A model generated the notes under the pieces. The model did no database searches and had not been told where the DNA came from. It worked only from the letters and a program-made list of their open reading frames with translations. Of a stretch of DNA of 41,221 nt, positions 32,417 to 40,290 are shown piece after piece. This DNA is from a virus. How positions within the stretch are numbered: position 1 is the stretch's first letter; each line of letters starts with the position of its first letter. Location of the stretch: the IMG/VR virus record IMGVR_UViG_3300033155_000243, positions 1-41,221 of that record. One strand, given 5' to 3'. The translations under genes were made by a program, and so were the position numbers.

Positions 32417-32774
32417 TTGATTTACGTTTCTTTTTCTTGTGTACTATTTCATTTAGACTTGTTACAGGCCCACTTAATATCTCGAGTGATTTGTTAGCGA
32501 ATGTTTTAGTATATGGTTTAAACACTCCCCATTCGTGCCGGAGGAATATGTTAATTGGAATGGATCTATTGGACTCCCACCACCATGTTTCACCTAGCGC
32601 CAGGAACAACTCTTTAAACTCGGTATTTGGTAATGCGCCAAAGTTATAAAGGCTAGTAATAACACCGTCTCGATTCTGTATGATGCCAACGAATTCTTCA
32701 TCGGCATACCTGCAGACTGTTAGGAATGGGTACTTCTCTGTTAATTTTTTAAATAAACTATTGTTATTTTCCAT
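32388..32774 (-). CDS. Conserved-type phage protein, unknown (minus strand)
   Basis: A 128-residue protein, one of only two minus-strand genes. It has a clear folded pattern: FLTVCRYADEEFVGIIQNRD (17-36), ITSLYNFGALPN, FLALGETWWWESNRSIPIN (57-75) and FLRHEWGVFKPY, then a basic KKKKRKSITLVRK tail. The run of three Trp followed by ESNR is a distinctive mark of a conserved family in marine T4-like phages with no assigned function. It is convergent with the glycosyltransferase-like gene and divergent from the next late gene, whose start is 31 bases away. Confidence 0.7.
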   Translation of the reverse strand: MENNNSLFKKLTEKYPFLTVCRYADEEFVGIIQNRDGVITSLYNFGALPNTEFKELFLALGETWWWESNRSIPINIFLRHEWGVFKPYTKTFANKSLEILSGPVTSLNEIVHKKKKRKSITLVRKMPD

Positions 32775-32790
32775 ACGCTTTATTATTTTC

Positions 32791-32798
32791 CATAAATA
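32791..32798 (+). promoter_or_regulatory. Late promoter, near-leaderless spacing
   Basis: CATAAATA then seven bases then ATGATG at 32806. It lies in the 31-base gap between divergent genes. Confidence 0.6.
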
Positions 32799-32805
32799 CT
32801 ACATT

Positions 32806-33714
32806 ATGATGACATCCAAAATATATTTATATCATCAACGCCACAAGGTTATTCTTTTGGATACCAGTGGTGAATTTTTCAGCAGGAGATTCCGCCAAGT
32901 GTACACAAAGAATTTAACAGCCCACAGAGGCACAGATAACCAGATTCTAATAGAGTTTGTTAACCAAGATCAGAAGCGTGTCGATTTAGATCCGGATATT
33001 AAAGCAGGCTCATTCGTTATTGGAAATGAATACACAATAGTAACGGTTGGTGATACTGACTTTATAGCTATTGGTGCAGCAAGCGACACCATTGGTGTTG
33101 TTTTTACAGCGACAGGGGTTGGCGCAGGCACTGGTACCGCAGAAGCAACAGAATATGCAGGCAGAACGTTTACATGTAGGTTGATTTCACATGATGGGGA
33201 TAGCTTGCTATTAGAAAAGCCACTTGATATAGTCAATGCAACAACAGGACAAACTAAGCTAGTCCTAACAGAGCAAGAGCTAGATTTAATTGCTCCGGGT
33301 AAAGTAGGGTGGAGTGTGGAACAAGTGTCCACCGGCAATCCATACGAACCTGTATACGTAGATGATAACGCAGGTGGCAGAGGCGTTATGGACGTAGTAG
33401 ATAGCATTATGCCATCATTCATTGTAAGCGAAATCCTTACTATCCCAGGCGGTCAACCAGGTCCAACTATTGTTACAAGTGTTTTAAATACAGACGATAC
33501 AGACCTACATACATTCCAATTTGATATGACTCAGTTCAGCGGTGATATTGTTGCCGAAGGCGCAGCAGACATTGATGGAATGTGGTACGACATCCAAACT
33601 GAAAGTTTAACATTAAGTGATCTTCACACGTTTAGTATTAGTGGGTATCATCCTTACATTAGATTTAGCATCACAATAACAGCCGGCACAATAGAACAAA
33701 TTCAACACAGATAA
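32806..33714 (+). CDS. Baseplate/receptor-type virion protein with inserted module
   Basis: A 302-residue protein. The N-terminal domain (YTKNLTAHRGTDNQILIEF, about 33-51) and the continuation after residue 118 (FTCRLISHDGDSLLLEKPL, then LTEQELDLIAPGK and PVYVDDNAGGRGV) resemble the Ig-like baseplate upper proteins of marine phages. Residues 66-113 hold an inserted module, GNEYTIVTVGDTDFIAIGA with a Gly/Thr-rich end, also found at the end of the 20614 protein. The C-terminal 90 residues are a beta domain (TFQFDMTQFSGDIVAEG). The ATG at 32806 is chosen by its late box; the frame stays open upstream to an ATG at 32680 that would overlap the minus-strand gene. Confidence 0.65.
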   Translation: MMTSKIYLYHQRHKVILLDTSGEFFSRRFRQVYTKNLTAHRGTDNQILIEFVNQDQKRVDLDPDIKAGSFVIGNEYTIVTVGDTDFIAIGAASDTIGVVFTATGVGAGTGTAEATEYAGRTFTCRLISHDGDSLLLEKPLDIVNATTGQTKLVLTEQELDLIAPGKVGWSVEQVSTGNPYEPVYVDDNAGGRGVMDVVDSIMPSFIVSEILTIPGGQPGPTIVTSVLNTDDTDLHTFQFDMTQFSGDIVAEGAADIDGMWYDIQTESLTLSDLHTFSISGYHPYIRFSITITAGTIEQIQHR

Positions 33715-33749
33715 TTGGATCACTAAAATTCCAGCCACATATACCACCT

Positions 33750-33757
33750 AATAAATA
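33750..33757 (+). promoter_or_regulatory. Late promoter of the SGNH-like gene
   Basis: AATAAATA 20 bases before the ATG at 33778, with TTAGGA in between as ribosome site. Confidence 0.5.
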
Positions 33758-33777
33758 GTAGCAACTTAGGAATAGAT

Positions 33778-34530
33778 ATGATAAAGAATTTAGTTTCATT
33801 TGGGTGTAGTTGGACGTACGGCGACGAACTACTTGATCCAGCCTTAGAAGGCAAAGGTATAGAACCGTACCAGAAGGAAAACGATGCCTATCGCATGGCA
33901 CACGCCTATCCAGGTTTAGTAGCTGATCATTATGGTTGGACGTACGAAGACATTTCGTGGAATGGGGCAAGTCTACAATCAATGCTTTGGAACTTTAATC
34001 ACTGGATTGATAACAGCACACCAGAACACATTGCAGAATCTTTAGTCATTGTAGGATTAACAGACGAAGCACGTATGAGCTGGTACAATACTAATTACTT
34101 AAACTCCAAACGTACAGGCCAGCACGATGCACATCGCTACGTACATTCAGTTTGGGTTGATAGAGACTTTGATATTAAAGGTGAAGAGAACCGCATGGAG
34201 TACTGGCGTGATCTACACAAGTTACATTATACGTTATCTGATTGTGAGGATTGGCGTAATACTAATTATGGTACTATTGTAAGGTCATTTGATGGGATTG
34301 CAGCTAGAAACAATATTCAGATGTTACAGTTCAATGTACTAACACGCCAACATAAACTTAAGGTTCCAACTCTGATAGAATCATCCTCAGCACTTGAAAT
34401 GCTAGTGATTCGCGACAAGCCACGTAAAGATCCGTTGTTCCTTCCGAAGAAACATCCAAACGAGAAAGGCCATGCAGTTCTATCGGAATTCTTGATAGAC
34501 AAGATTGATTCTGTTATACTACATGAATGA
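33778..34530 (+). CDS. SGNH-hydrolase-like protein 2
   Basis: A 250-residue protein with SGNH-type blocks. Block I is FGCSWTYGDE (8-17, Ser11), block II is DISWNGASLQSM (about 59-70), block III is VIVGLTDEARMSW (about 90-102), and the final HPNEKGH (226-232) carries the catalytic-type His. The Asp usually three residues before that His is absent. Its relative at 28950 shares the overall plan but little direct sequence. Such proteins may be esterases acting on surface glycans, but the substrate is unknown. A sigma70 promoter for the primase lies inside its last 40 bases. Confidence 0.65.
   Translation: MIKNLVSFGCSWTYGDELLDPALEGKGIEPYQKENDAYRMAHAYPGLVADHYGWTYEDISWNGASLQSMLWNFNHWIDNSTPEHIAESLVIVGLTDEARMSWYNTNYLNSKRTGQHDAHRYVHSVWVDRDFDIKGEENRMEYWRDLHKLHYTLSDCEDWRNTNYGTIVRSFDGIAARNNIQMLQFNVLTRQHKLKVPTLIESSSALEMLVIRDKPRKDPLFLPKKHPNEKGHAVLSEFLIDKIDSVILHE
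34492..34520 (+). promoter_or_regulatory. Host-like promoter for primase-helicase, leaderless spacing
   Basis: TTGATA (34492-34497), 17-nt spacer, TATACT (34515-34520), then six bases to the ATG at 34527. It lies entirely within the 3' end of the previous gene. Confidence 0.6.
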
Positions 34531-35531
34531 TCGATATCCTACAGTACTTGCCGGCAAGGACCAAGAAGAGTCCAAGCGGTTGGTTCTCATTCAATGCCCC
34601 GTGTTGTATCCATAACGGAGAGACCCCAGACAAGCGCAAGCGAGGTGGGCTTATCCTTAGCGGTGACGATTGGTCATACCATTGTTTTAACTGCGGATTC
34701 AAAACACGTTTTGTAAACGGGCAGCAACTTAGTTTAAAGTCTAAGAAGCTATTGCAGTGGATGGGTGTTAGTCCGGAAGTAATTCAAAAGATTAATCTAG
34801 ACAGTCTGAAGAATAAGAAGATTTACGACATTGCTAAAGATCGCACTAACTCACGCAATGAAATTATTCAACGTAACATATTCTTTAAGAAGCAAACGTT
34901 GCCAACATCAGCCCGTAGCATTATGAAGTGCGATAACTGGGCAATTGATTATATAAAGAACGAACGTGGGTTAGACTACCATGATTACCCTTTTAAAATT
35001 ACACCACAGGAAAAAGGACGCAATAAGCAGCGTATTCTAATACCATACATGTACGGCGGCGATGTTGTAGGATGGACGTCACGTTACCTAGACACTAAGT
35101 TTCCGAAGTACTTAAACGAACACCAACAACCGGGTTATGTGTTTGGGTTGGATATGCAGAAAGAGGATTGGGACTTTGTTCTTGTTATGGAAGGGGTCTT
35201 CTGTGCTATTAGTATTAACGGTACAGCAGTGTTACACAACGAATTAAGTGAACAACAATTAGCAATACTTCGACGCCAAGGTAAAGAAGTTATTGTAGTG
35301 CCCGACCAAGACAAAGCAGGACTTGTATTAGTTGAACAGGCGTTAGAAGCAGGGTTCAGCATAAGCGTTCCGGAATGGCCAGAACATGTTAAAGATGTTA
35401 ACGACGCCGTTAAAGAATTTGGGAAACTTGGCGCACTGCTAAGTATTATTGCCGTGAAAACAGCAAATAAAGTAAGAGCTAAAGTTATGATCAACGCTCT
35501 TATTAAAAGGAAAAAGATAAAGATTAAATGA
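34527..35531 (+). CDS. gp61: DNA primase
   Basis: A 334-residue primase, close to T4 gp61 (342). The N-terminal zinc-binding region has C26, C27, H29 and the pair HCFNC (C53, C56). A TOPRIM-type core follows, with LVMEGVFCAI near residue 222 and VVPDQDKAG near residue 260, carrying the acidic metal-binding residues. With gp41 it forms the primosome that makes pentamer RNA primers on the lagging strand. The start overlaps the previous stop (ATGA) and lies six bases after a -10 box. The stop overlaps the helicase start (ATGA), so primase and helicase are co-translated. Confidence 0.9.
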   Translation: MIDILQYLPARTKKSPSGWFSFNAPCCIHNGETPDKRKRGGLILSGDDWSYHCFNCGFKTRFVNGQQLSLKSKKLLQWMGVSPEVIQKINLDSLKNKKIYDIAKDRTNSRNEIIQRNIFFKKQTLPTSARSIMKCDNWAIDYIKNERGLDYHDYPFKITPQEKGRNKQRILIPYMYGGDVVGWTSRYLDTKFPKYLNEHQQPGYVFGLDMQKEDWDFVLVMEGVFCAISINGTAVLHNELSEQQLAILRRQGKEVIVVPDQDKAGLVLVEQALEAGFSISVPEWPEHVKDVNDAVKEFGKLGALLSIIAVKTANKVRAKVMINALIKRKKIKIK

Positions 35532-36913
35532 CTACTGATTACACATATGATATACAAAAGTTATTCCTTGAGATGATGATTGCAGACGCACAGACTTTTG
35601 TGCGCGTACAAAACATTTTTAATGTTGAGAACTTCCATCCTGAGTTAAGACCAGCAGCAGAGTTTATAGAAAAGCACTCAGACAAGTTCGGCACATTACC
35701 TGAATTGTCGCAGTTAGAAGCAATGACAGCAGTTAAACTTGAGGCATTACCTGAAGCAATTAACGATGGACATTACGAATGGTTCTTTGAAGAGTTTGAA
35801 GGCTTTACTAAACGACAAGAGCTAGAACGTGCGGTACTTAAATCAGCTGACCTGCTTGAGAGTGGTGACTTCGAACCAGTACTTCCGATAATTAAGGCCG
35901 CTGTTGAAATTAGTCTTTTAAAAGACATGGGTATTGATTACTTTGCAGATCCAAAAGCACGACTAAGAGCAATTAAAGATAACAACGGCCAGACTAGTAC
36001 TGGTTGGGCAACAATGGATGATAAACTGTACGGTGGCTTCAACAGGGGCGAATTACAAATCTTTGCAGGTGGATCGGGTAGTGGTAAATCACTGTTCATG
36101 CAAAACTTAGCAGTTAACTGGGTTGAGGCAGGACTTAATGGAATCTTTGTCACGCTTGAACTTAGTGAAGATTTATGTGCTATGCGACTTGATAGTATGA
36201 TGACAGGCACACCGAGCAAAACAATCTTCAAGAATCTTGACGATGTTGAAATGAAAGTTAAGATGAAAGCTAAGTCAGCTGGCGATTTACAGATTAAGTA
36301 CTTCCCAGCACAAAGCAATGTCAACGACATCCGAGCATTCGTTAAAGAGTTACAAGTTAAGACAGGCAAGAAGATTGACTTCATGTGTATTGATTACTTG
36401 GATCTGTTAATGCCAGTAACTGCCAAAATTAGTCCAAGCGACTTGTTTGTTAAGGACAAATACGTATCAGAAGAAATACGTAACCTTGGTAAAGAAATTG
36501 ACGTTGTAATGGTAACAGCATCGCAGCTTAACAGGTCAGCAGTTGAAGAGGTAGAGTTCGATCATAGTATGATTAGTGGTGGTATCTCAAAGATTAACAC
36601 GGCTGATAATGTATTTGGTATCTTAACATCTCGTGCGATGCGTGAACGTGGCAAATATCAGTTACAGCTTATGAAAACACGTAGTTCTGCAGGCGTAGGA
36701 CAAAAGATCGACCTAGACTTTGACGTAGATACCTTACGTATTGTTGATAATGGGCAGTCTAGCATGGGTCATAGCGGGTCACCATCAAACATCATTAATG
36801 ACATTAAAGCAAGATCGACTATTACATCCAGCGCACCACAAGAGGTAGGTAAGGTAGCTGGTAAGGTAGACTCTAAAAAGTTAAATGAACTTCTTAACAA
36901 AGTTAAAAAATAA
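35528..36913 (+). CDS. gp41: Replicative DNA helicase (DnaB family)
   Basis: A 461-residue hexameric helicase, near T4 gp41 (475). The N-terminal helical domain (1-135) is followed by a RecA-like core with Walker A GGSGSGKS (181-188), Walker B MCIDYLDLL (about 286-294), a Q-rich VMVTASQLNRSAVEE motif (about 323-337) and an arginine-finger region SRAMRERGKYQ (about 368-378). It unwinds DNA 5' to 3' at the fork and loads gp61. The C-terminal 40 residues are flexible and Lys-rich. It is coupled to the primase by a four-base overlap. Confidence 0.93.
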   Translation: MTTDYTYDIQKLFLEMMIADAQTFVRVQNIFNVENFHPELRPAAEFIEKHSDKFGTLPELSQLEAMTAVKLEALPEAINDGHYEWFFEEFEGFTKRQELERAVLKSADLLESGDFEPVLPIIKAAVEISLLKDMGIDYFADPKARLRAIKDNNGQTSTGWATMDDKLYGGFNRGELQIFAGGSGSGKSLFMQNLAVNWVEAGLNGIFVTLELSEDLCAMRLDSMMTGTPSKTIFKNLDDVEMKVKMKAKSAGDLQIKYFPAQSNVNDIRAFVKELQVKTGKKIDFMCIDYLDLLMPVTAKISPSDLFVKDKYVSEEIRNLGKEIDVVMVTASQLNRSAVEEVEFDHSMISGGISKINTADNVFGILTSRAMRERGKYQLQLMKTRSSAGVGQKIDLDFDVDTLRIVDNGQSSMGHSGSPSNIINDIKARSTITSSAPQEVGKVAGKVDSKKLNELLNKVKK

Positions 36914-36924
36914 AGCTCGAACTG

Positions 36925-36932
36925 AATAAATA
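36925..36932 (+). promoter_or_regulatory. Late promoter
   Basis: AATAAATA followed after six bases by the ATG of a six-codon ORF at 36939. Confidence 0.55.
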
Positions 36933-36938
36933 TACACA

Positions 36939-36959
36939 ATGACGAGAGCTTACATATGA
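36939..36959 (+). other. Six-codon leader ORF (MTRAYI)
   Basis: ATG 36939 reads MTRAYI and stops at TGA that overlaps the next ATG (ATATGA, 36954-36959). The layout copies that at 8027: late box, six codons, then an overlapping start. GAGAG at 36944-36948 may also act as a ribosome site for 36956. Confidence 0.35.
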
Positions 36960-37204
36960 AAAAGCACACACGTAGTATTTTAGAAGAATTAGAACAGATG
37001 CACCATGCCCGCGATTCGCGGTATGTAATTGAAACCCGCGCTGAGAATATCATCGCAAGTGCAATCAATCTAATAGATCTTATGGAAGAAACCTACACCA
37101 CAGAGGAAGTTGAAGATCTTACTCGCAAGTTACTAAATTCTATTAAACAAAAAGACTCGTTAAAATTTAAGAGGTCGTTAGGACGAGTCAATGAGAGCAA
37201 ATGA
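36956..37204 (+). CDS. Small helical protein, unknown
   Basis: An 82-residue protein with a basic N terminus (MKKHTRSILEELEQM) and three predicted helices. The segment IETRAENIIASAINLIDLMEETY (about 25-47 in one long helix) and LTRKLLNSIKQKDSLKFKRSL near residue 60 match the style of a small conserved protein of marine T4-like phages. No function is known. It overlaps the next gene by 14 bases, which itself bears a capsid-targeting-like peptide, so a role in head assembly is possible. Confidence 0.6.
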   Translation: MKKHTRSILEELEQMHHARDSRYVIETRAENIIASAINLIDLMEETYTTEEVEDLTRKLLNSIKQKDSLKFKRSLGRVNESK

Positions 37205-38273
37205 GTTTATAACAGAAAACCCAATCGGTGAACTAAGTACCTGGCTTCAGCAACAATCCATAGGTCGTAAGATGAAGGATAGGGCCAATGCTCAGAAGGC
37301 CAAGCTACCATTGATCGCTAAACAAGTGCAGAAGTTAATGGCGTCAAGAGTAGCGCAGATTGCAACATCTAACGTCGAAGATAAAAAACAAGAATTAGCA
37401 AAACAAGTGATGTCTGTTATGTCTAGATCTACTAAGGTCGACATTGAAGGCAATCCAGAACTATTTAAAGATTCAATGGACGCTCTTTTATCTGCAATAA
37501 CAGCAGACGCAAACGGAGTGGCTTCTAATAGCCAAGTACGTACACTTATAACCGACATTGTCGATAAATCATTTAGCGTTAAGATGTCTGGCACCAACCG
37601 GATGGACAAATTCAAGCAAGAATTAGCAGCAGGATTAAAGGCAGGTAAGGATCCGGAAGATGCATTAAACGATGCAGCTGAAAGCTCAGGACTAGACCCA
37701 GACGATTTTGATACTTCTACTATGCCTGACGTTGGCACTGGCCCAGCTACACCTGTACCAAGTGGCCCAATTGATCCAAATGCAGGGGAAGGGAGTGTTT
37801 ATTATGAAGACCTTATTACAAAGGTTAAGGAGCACTTAGCAGCTAACCCAGCAAAGTTTAGCAATAGGGATACCGCAGCAGAATTTGTTGATGCTCAATT
37901 AGAAGATAACGGCGTCGAAGATCCTGAGGTACGTGATGCTATTGTCGATGCAATAATGCACGATAAAGATATGCCATTTAACTTAGGATTCGAAGAAGAG
38001 TTCAGAGCATTAGTGTATTCTCCAAACGGCACACGTTTTAAACAAGGTGACGATGTTGACAATACGGCGTATGTTAAACATAAAGGTATGTGGACCCGCT
38101 GGGAAATTGGTGCGCGTAGTAACTGGCGCTTCATGGAGAAAATTACAAGCAAAAGGGATTTAGCAGGGTTAATTGATCTAGCTAAGAAAGCCACCAGCGA
38201 CATGACCCCACTTACATTCAGACAAGACGATGTTGAAGGTTCTCAGAATCTGTACAGAGTATCCGCTCGATGA
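37191..38273 (+). CDS. Putative internal head protein with targeting peptide
   Basis: A 360-residue protein starting MRANEFITENPIG. The first nine residues resemble the T4 capsid-targeting peptide (MKTYQEFIAEA), and ITE at 7-9 is an exact match to the gp21 cleavage rule (L/I)xE. Residues 20-160 are helical and charged. Residues 180-205 form a Pro/Gly-rich linker. The C-terminal domain (about 265-360) has a beta pattern with FRALVYSPNGTRFKQGDD and TRWEIGARSNWRF. It may be packed in the head and injected with DNA. The start overlaps the previous gene and the stop overlaps the next (ATGA). Confidence 0.55.
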   Translation: MRANEFITENPIGELSTWLQQQSIGRKMKDRANAQKAKLPLIAKQVQKLMASRVAQIATSNVEDKKQELAKQVMSVMSRSTKVDIEGNPELFKDSMDALLSAITADANGVASNSQVRTLITDIVDKSFSVKMSGTNRMDKFKQELAAGLKAGKDPEDALNDAAESSGLDPDDFDTSTMPDVGTGPATPVPSGPIDPNAGEGSVYYEDLITKVKEHLAANPAKFSNRDTAAEFVDAQLEDNGVEDPEVRDAIVDAIMHDKDMPFNLGFEEEFRALVYSPNGTRFKQGDDVDNTAYVKHKGMWTRWEIGARSNWRFMEKITSKRDLAGLIDLAKKATSDMTPLTFRQDDVEGSQNLYRVSAR

Positions 38274-39796
38274 ATTCAAAGTTTCTAGATACGCACAGCC
38301 ACATTTTAATGGCGAGCATTGCCAACGCACAAGGGTTAACGTGGTCGCGCGATGCAGGTCTTGTTGACAGCGTAACAAACGAAACTATTTCCGAAGATCC
38401 AAGAGAGATTGTTAGAACACTATTACCAGGTTACTCAGCTGACCCATTAAATTTAAGTGTAGAAAGCATCTTAGAGTACGTTTATAAGAGGCACGAGAAT
38501 CAGCCTGAGAAGATTGAAGAACTAGTAGGTGCTGCCGCAGAAATATTAGCAGAGCACGGTGTTCAGATGCCTATGCCGAACGAGCCTGCCGTACACGAAT
38601 CAAACGATACAGATGAATACTTCCTTGCGCGGTTACGTAATAGGATTGTTGTCATGGATATGGAACCATTGTTTGATGATACCGGGTCCGTTTACAAAGA
38701 ATATGTAACAGAAGGTAAGTTACGTGATATGAATCACCTTGAGGATCTAGTACTTGAAGAAGGTCCAAGTGGTTTATACAAATCAATAAAGATTTTACGT
38801 GCATTTGCCGAAGGCAAAGCACAAGCAGAAACGACCATTAAATGGGATGGCAGTCCTGCCATAGTATTTGGTAGAGACGACAGTGGTCAATTCTTCTTAA
38901 CTGATAAGTCAGGCTATCAAGCTAAAGGCTATGATGGCCGGGCGAAGTCAGCTAAAGAATTAGGTAGTATGTTTGCTAACAGGAAGCCAGTTATGGATGC
39001 TAGCCGCAAACAATTTGTATCAAGTATGGTGAACATCTTTGATGCATATCAAAAAGCAACACCACAGAACTTCCGTGGCATGATGAGCGGCGACTTAATG
39101 TACTCTAGTACCCCGGGCGTTGAAGATAACATATATGTTATGCAGCCTAACGCCGTACGCTATGCAGTAGCTACAGAGTCTAAGCTAGGGCAGCGTATTG
39201 GGCAAAGCAATACAGGTATAGTTGTTCACAAGTACATCGGTAATCAGTTTAATACAGTACAAGAAGCAATTAAACAGATGCAAGGTAACGAGGTGTTTGT
39301 TATACCTCCTACACATGTACAAACACCATCTGGCATTAACACAGGGCCTATAGATAAACTAGAAGCATTTGCTAATACACATGCAGCAGAAATCAAAACA
39401 TTGTTTGATCCAGCAGGCCTTAAAGGTATTGCTAACATTCATACATTGTTCTACAAGTACATTAATAACAGTGTAGACACAGGACTTGAAAGTCTAGGCA
39501 ATGATTTTGAAGCATGGTTAAACACAGAAAATCTGTCAGACAGTAAACGAGCTAATATTGCAAGCTACCTAGAAGCTAACAGGAAGGGAGTAAATGCTTT
39601 ATGGACACTCATCAGAGGCATTATGAAGGCAAAGGATTGGATAGTAAACGAGTTTGATTCTCATCCTGGCGATGTGCAACAATCAATTGATGGTCAGCAA
39701 GGTGGCGAAGGATACGTAGTAAAAACTAAGGACGGCCTGGTAAAATTGGTATCTAGGCATAAATTTACCGCTGCAAATAGAGCCTTACATAGGTAA
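38270..39796 (+). CDS. Ligase-like covalent nucleotidyltransferase
   Basis: A 508-residue protein with the nucleotidyltransferase motifs of DNA/RNA ligases. Motif I is TIKWDGSPA with candidate nucleophile Lys191 (K-x-D-G). A mid strand GMMSGDLMYS lies at about 268-277 in the place of motif III. Motif IV is GGEGYVVK (478-485), and motif V is KLVSRHKF at the C terminus. No C-terminal OB-fold follows. Residues 1-130 are an added helical region. KEYVTEGKL at 143-151 resembles a capsid-targeting peptide and may be where shorter relatives start. The function could be nucleic acid repair carried in the virion. It overlaps the preceding gene by four bases. Confidence 0.6.
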   Translation: MNSKFLDTHSHILMASIANAQGLTWSRDAGLVDSVTNETISEDPREIVRTLLPGYSADPLNLSVESILEYVYKRHENQPEKIEELVGAAAEILAEHGVQMPMPNEPAVHESNDTDEYFLARLRNRIVVMDMEPLFDDTGSVYKEYVTEGKLRDMNHLEDLVLEEGPSGLYKSIKILRAFAEGKAQAETTIKWDGSPAIVFGRDDSGQFFLTDKSGYQAKGYDGRAKSAKELGSMFANRKPVMDASRKQFVSSMVNIFDAYQKATPQNFRGMMSGDLMYSSTPGVEDNIYVMQPNAVRYAVATESKLGQRIGQSNTGIVVHKYIGNQFNTVQEAIKQMQGNEVFVIPPTHVQTPSGINTGPIDKLEAFANTHAAEIKTLFDPAGLKGIANIHTLFYKYINNSVDTGLESLGNDFEAWLNTENLSDSKRANIASYLEANRKGVNALWTLIRGIMKAKDWIVNEFDSHPGDVQQSIDGQQGGEGYVVKTKDGLVKLVSRHKFTAANRALHR

Positions 39797-39810
39797 AAAT
39801 CTTCCAAAGA

Positions 39811-39818
39811 GATAAATA
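39811..39818 (+). promoter_or_regulatory. Late promoter of the 113-aa protein
   Basis: GATAAATA, 48 bases before the ATG at 39867, with TTAGGAG as ribosome site. The spacing is like that of gp18, with a normal leader. Confidence 0.6.
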
Positions 39819-39866
39819 ATTGTAACGGGATCTTAAAGATACCCACATTAATTAGGAGATTATAAA

Positions 39867-40208
39867 ATGGCAGGCGTAACAAAAGTAAACGGTTTTACAC
39901 AATCAGATCAGTTTTTTGGTCGTACAATAGTAGGTGTTACAGTATCTACAATGACAGCTTCACCAGCAGATGTTGATGGCGAGCACGTTAAATGGCCAGA
40001 ACTTGATGCAGCGGTTCAGGCAATTGAAACAATTTGTACAGTTTCAGTAGTAGGCGCGTACACTGCAACAGATACAGCAATCAACTTAATCGTTGAAGGC
40101 GTTGATGCAGAAGGCGACAAGTACACATTGGTTAATGGCGATCCAGCAACACTTTTTGAAAAGTTAACTGAATTAACTGGCGAAACAGTACTAGTTTTTG
40201 TTATCTAA
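39867..40208 (+). CDS. Probable abundant virion protein
   Basis: A 113-residue protein starting MAGVTKVNGFTQSDQFFGR, with beta-rich sequence and few Lys or Arg. The order of strands (TIVGVTVST, CTVSVVGAYTATDTAINLIVEG, ETVLVFVI) fits a small decoration or structural protein of the type found in marine T4-like phages. It has its own late promoter, a long leader with a strong ribosome site, and its own terminator, an arrangement shared here with sheath and tube genes and suggesting high output. Exact role unknown. Confidence 0.6.
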   Translation: MAGVTKVNGFTQSDQFFGRTIVGVTVSTMTASPADVDGEHVKWPELDAAVQAIETICTVSVVGAYTATDTAINLIVEGVDAEGDKYTLVNGDPATLFEKLTELTGETVLVFVI

Positions 40209-40227
40209 GTAAAACCTTAGCAAATAT

Positions 40228-40257
40228 AAAAAGCCTCTTTTATTTAGGGGCTTTTTT
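40228..40257 (+). terminator. Terminator after the 113-aa protein
   Basis: AAAAAGCCTC (40228-40237) pairs with GGGGCTTTTT (40247-40256), allowing two G-T pairs, and ends in a T run. Confidence 0.8.
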
Positions 40258-40277
40258 ATGGCTGGACTATCTGCATA

Positions 40278-40285
40278 GTTAAATA
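40278..40285 (+). promoter_or_regulatory. Late promoter, leaderless spacing
   Basis: GTTAAATA then CACAC then ATG at 40291. Five bases separate box and start codon. Confidence 0.6.
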
Positions 40286-40290
40286 CACAC

